From NCBI GenBank assembly GCA_012295275.1, contig CM022675.1, positions 7,823,332-7,843,331 of the forward strand: a DNA stretch of 20,000 bases, in the 5' to 3' direction. The notes under the pieces are model-generated. The model searched no databases. It was not told the DNA's origin and was given only the letters and a program-made list of their open reading frames with translations. Shown one piece after another: positions 18,363-20,000 of this stretch. The stretch comes from Chrysomallon squamiferum (taxonomy: Eukaryota; Mollusca; Gastropoda; Neomphalida; Peltospiridae). Every line of letters starts with the position of its first letter. The stretch's first letter is position 1. The translations under genes were made by a program, and so were the position numbers.

Positions 18363-18756
18363 ATTTTTGCTTTTTATATTTAATATTATTCGTTTTTAAA
18401 TTTAATATTTGTTATTGTATTTAGTATTTGTTTATATATTGAATATTTATTTTTTATATTTAATATTTTTGTCATTATATTTAATATTTGTTTTTTTTAT
18501 ACTTAATATTTGTCATTATATTTAATATTAATTATTATTATTTTATATTTTAATTTATATTATATTTTTTAATTTAAGTTATCGTTAATTTCAATATTTA
18601 TTTTCATTATTTAATTTAATATTATTACTATTTTTGATAATTATTATTTTTTTAATTATAATTACTGTTCTTTATTATTATTATTAATACTTATTCTTAT
18701 TCTAATTACTGTTATTATTATTTACTACTATTATTATTATTATTATTATTATTATT

Positions 18757-18790
<34 letters not shown>
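18363..18790 (+). repeat. TTTAATATTTGT-type AT-rich array, (ATT)n and (ATC)n
   Basis: Degenerate repeats of TATTTAATATTTGT(CATTA) run from about 18365 to 18540, TTA/TAAT-rich DNA to 18720, (ATT)n to about 18757, then a clean (ATC)n run to 18790 just before gene B. Confidence 0.9.
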
Positions 18791-18803
18791 ACATCGCCAC
18801 TCC

Positions 18804-18880
18804 AGGTATTATTACTTCCAATAATTTATTTACAAAACTCTCTCTATGGTTTCAAAAACAATTCACGTTTTACATTGACG
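18804..18880 (+). promoter_or_regulatory. 5' leader of gene B with candidate splice acceptor
   Basis: CACTCCAG, ending at 18805, could be the acceptor of an intron in the 5' untranslated region, with the start codon 75 bases further on. No TATA-type promoter could be identified. The frame upstream of the ATG is open for some distance, so a longer N-terminus cannot be excluded, but the signal peptide fits an ATG at 18881. Confidence 0.3.
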
Positions 18881-19139
18881 ATGTTCATCCAAAGCCATGA
18901 AGCGTTATTCTGTTTTCTGTCGACATCGTTGTCGTTGGTGTTTGTCGGTGCCGTAACGGAGATAAAAATCGGAGTGATGCTTATAGACGACAAGACAACG
19001 CCGTACACGTTGCAGAGAGTCCAGCCGGCCATTCAGTTGGCGGTGGAAGACGTCAACAAAAAAATTCTGAATGAAAATTTTCGTCTTGTGCAAGTTCTAA
19101 GGACGTATGATAATCAGTGTAACGCAAGAAATGGAACAG
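18881..19139 (+). CDS. First coding exon of a second receptor guanylate cyclase-like gene (gene B)
   Basis: ATG at 18881 opens 86 codons plus one base, ending before donor GTAAAT (19140). Residues about 7-24 are hydrophobic (ALFCFLSTSLSLVFVGAV), a typical signal peptide with likely cleavage near the GA or VT. Then EIKIGVMLIDD, LQRVQPAIQLAVEDVNKKIL and LRTYDNQCNARNGT follow. This is the pattern of the first strand and helix of ANF-receptor (periplasmic-binding-protein type I) ligand-binding domains, including PAIxLAVxxVN and an early cysteine. NGT is a possible N-glycosylation site. Family members bind ligands, often peptides, outside the cell. Placement after gene A on the same strand supports a second membrane guanylate cyclase. 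Another receptor with this domain is possible, because no cyclase exon is in view. Confidence 0.75.
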
Positions 19140-19160
19140 GTAAATTTTTTTTATTTTTTT

Positions 19161-19163
<3 letters not shown>

Positions 19164-19253
<90 letters not shown>
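19164..19253 (+). repeat. (CT)n microsatellite at the start of gene B's first coding intron
   Basis: An uninterrupted CT run of about 90 bases starting about 25 bases after the donor. Read-through gives the Ser/Leu tail of the open frame, which is intronic. Confidence 0.97.
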
Positions 19254-19255
<2 letters not shown>

Positions 19256-19389
19256 GTTCGTTTTCATCAAGGTCGTATTATTATAATTAAAAAGGTTGGT
19301 GTATGATTGATTGTTTTTGTATTTGTTTATGATGCTAGTTTTTAACAATAGTTAATCTTCATCTCCCATGTATTTAAATTGTTTTAAAA

Positions 19390-19436
<47 letters not shown>

Positions 19437-19700
19437 AAACAACTACGAAAGAAGAAAAACAAAAAACAAAAATGAAAACAAATAAAACTCACAAAAAACA
19501 ATACCGTCGATAAAAACATCTTTTTCCTTTTCCTGTTTTTCTTTCTTTCTTTCCGTCTGTGCATTTCTACCACCATTGTTGTTATTATTAATGAATTCGT
19601 CATCATCATCACCTTCATTATTATCATCACTATTGTTATTATTGTTAATTAATATTAAATTCATCATCATCATCCTTATAAGTGTGCATATCCACCTTTA
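19254..19700 (+). other. Intron of gene B: AT-rich with (AAT)n and (ATC)n
   Basis: (AAT)n at 19391-19433, CTTT units near 19540, and ATC/ATT units at 19575-19672. No second exon of gene B was found before the window ends. Confidence 0.7.
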
Positions 19701-19721
19701 TTTTAAAATTAGTTCTTTAGA

Positions 19722-20000
19722 TCTGTATCTATCTACTGTCTGTTTGACTATCTGTATGTATGTCTGTCTGTCTATCTATCTACCTATCTGTATATTTCTC
19801 TATCTACCAATCAATCAGTCAGTCACTCGATCAATCAATCAATCAATATATCTGTCTATCCATCCATCTATCTATCTATCTCTCTATCTATCTATCTATC
19901 TATCTATATATCTATCTATTTATCTATCTACCTTCCTACCTATCTACCAATCTACCTACCTACCTATCTACCAATCTATCTATCTATCTATCTATCTATC
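19722..20000 (+). repeat. (CTAT)n / (CTGT) / (CTAC) / (AATC)n tetranucleotide array
   Basis: CTAT-type units with CTGT, CTAC, CAAT and CATC variants run to the end of the window, where CTAT is still continuing. It presumably lies within the first coding intron of gene B. Confidence 0.95.

Noticed and set aside
18844-19093. Two 62-codon frames on the minus strand opposite the first exon of gene B
   Set aside because: They are antisense shadows of a well-supported signal peptide and ligand-binding exon on the + strand.

Overview
This is AT-rich eukaryotic nuclear DNA, almost certainly from an animal. The genes are split into short exons with GT-AG introns, and most other DNA is microsatellite, homopolymer or short tandem repeat. 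The coding exons match animal receptor (membrane) guanylate cyclases. A lophotrochozoan, perhaps a mollusc, would fit the repeat-laden introns and a possible array of such receptors, but the sequence does not prove the taxon. No prokaryotic, viral or CRISPR feature was seen.

Positions 1-7988 (+ strand) hold the 3' part of receptor guanylate cyclase gene A. Eight exons can be joined with consistent phases into 313 residues. These cover the end of the kinase-homology domain, the coiled-coil linker, the complete class III cyclase catalytic domain and a short C-terminus. The metal-binding, guanine-selecting and transition-state residues are all present. The 5' part (signal peptide, ligand-binding domain, transmembrane segment, most of the kinase-homology domain) lies upstream of the window.

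Positions 7989-18880 are about 10.9 kb without a recognisable protein-coding gene on the + strand. They hold di-, tri- and tetranucleotide repeats, long A-tracts, a 112-115 bp tandem duplication, a 66-bp-period minisatellite, and a few ordinary-complexity blocks. One block (about 13090-13410) could be a promoter or 5' non-coding exon. On the minus strand at 17874-18164, a 96-codon segment of ordinary composition after a splice-acceptor-like site may be the last exon of an unidentified gene.

Positions 18881-19139 (+ strand) are the first coding exon of gene B: a signal peptide followed by the start of an ANF-receptor-type (periplasmic-binding-protein-like) ligand-binding domain. This fits a second receptor guanylate cyclase, head-to-tail with gene A. 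The exon ends in a GT donor followed by a long (CT)n tract, and the rest of the gene lies beyond the window.

Products of this family sit in the plasma membrane, bind a ligand (often a peptide) outside the cell, and make cyclic GMP inside. The most interesting signals here are the likely tandem pair, inverted simple repeats that could pair around a coding exon or within introns, the strong strand bias of long A-tracts, the short tandem repeats, and the unidentified minus-strand exon.
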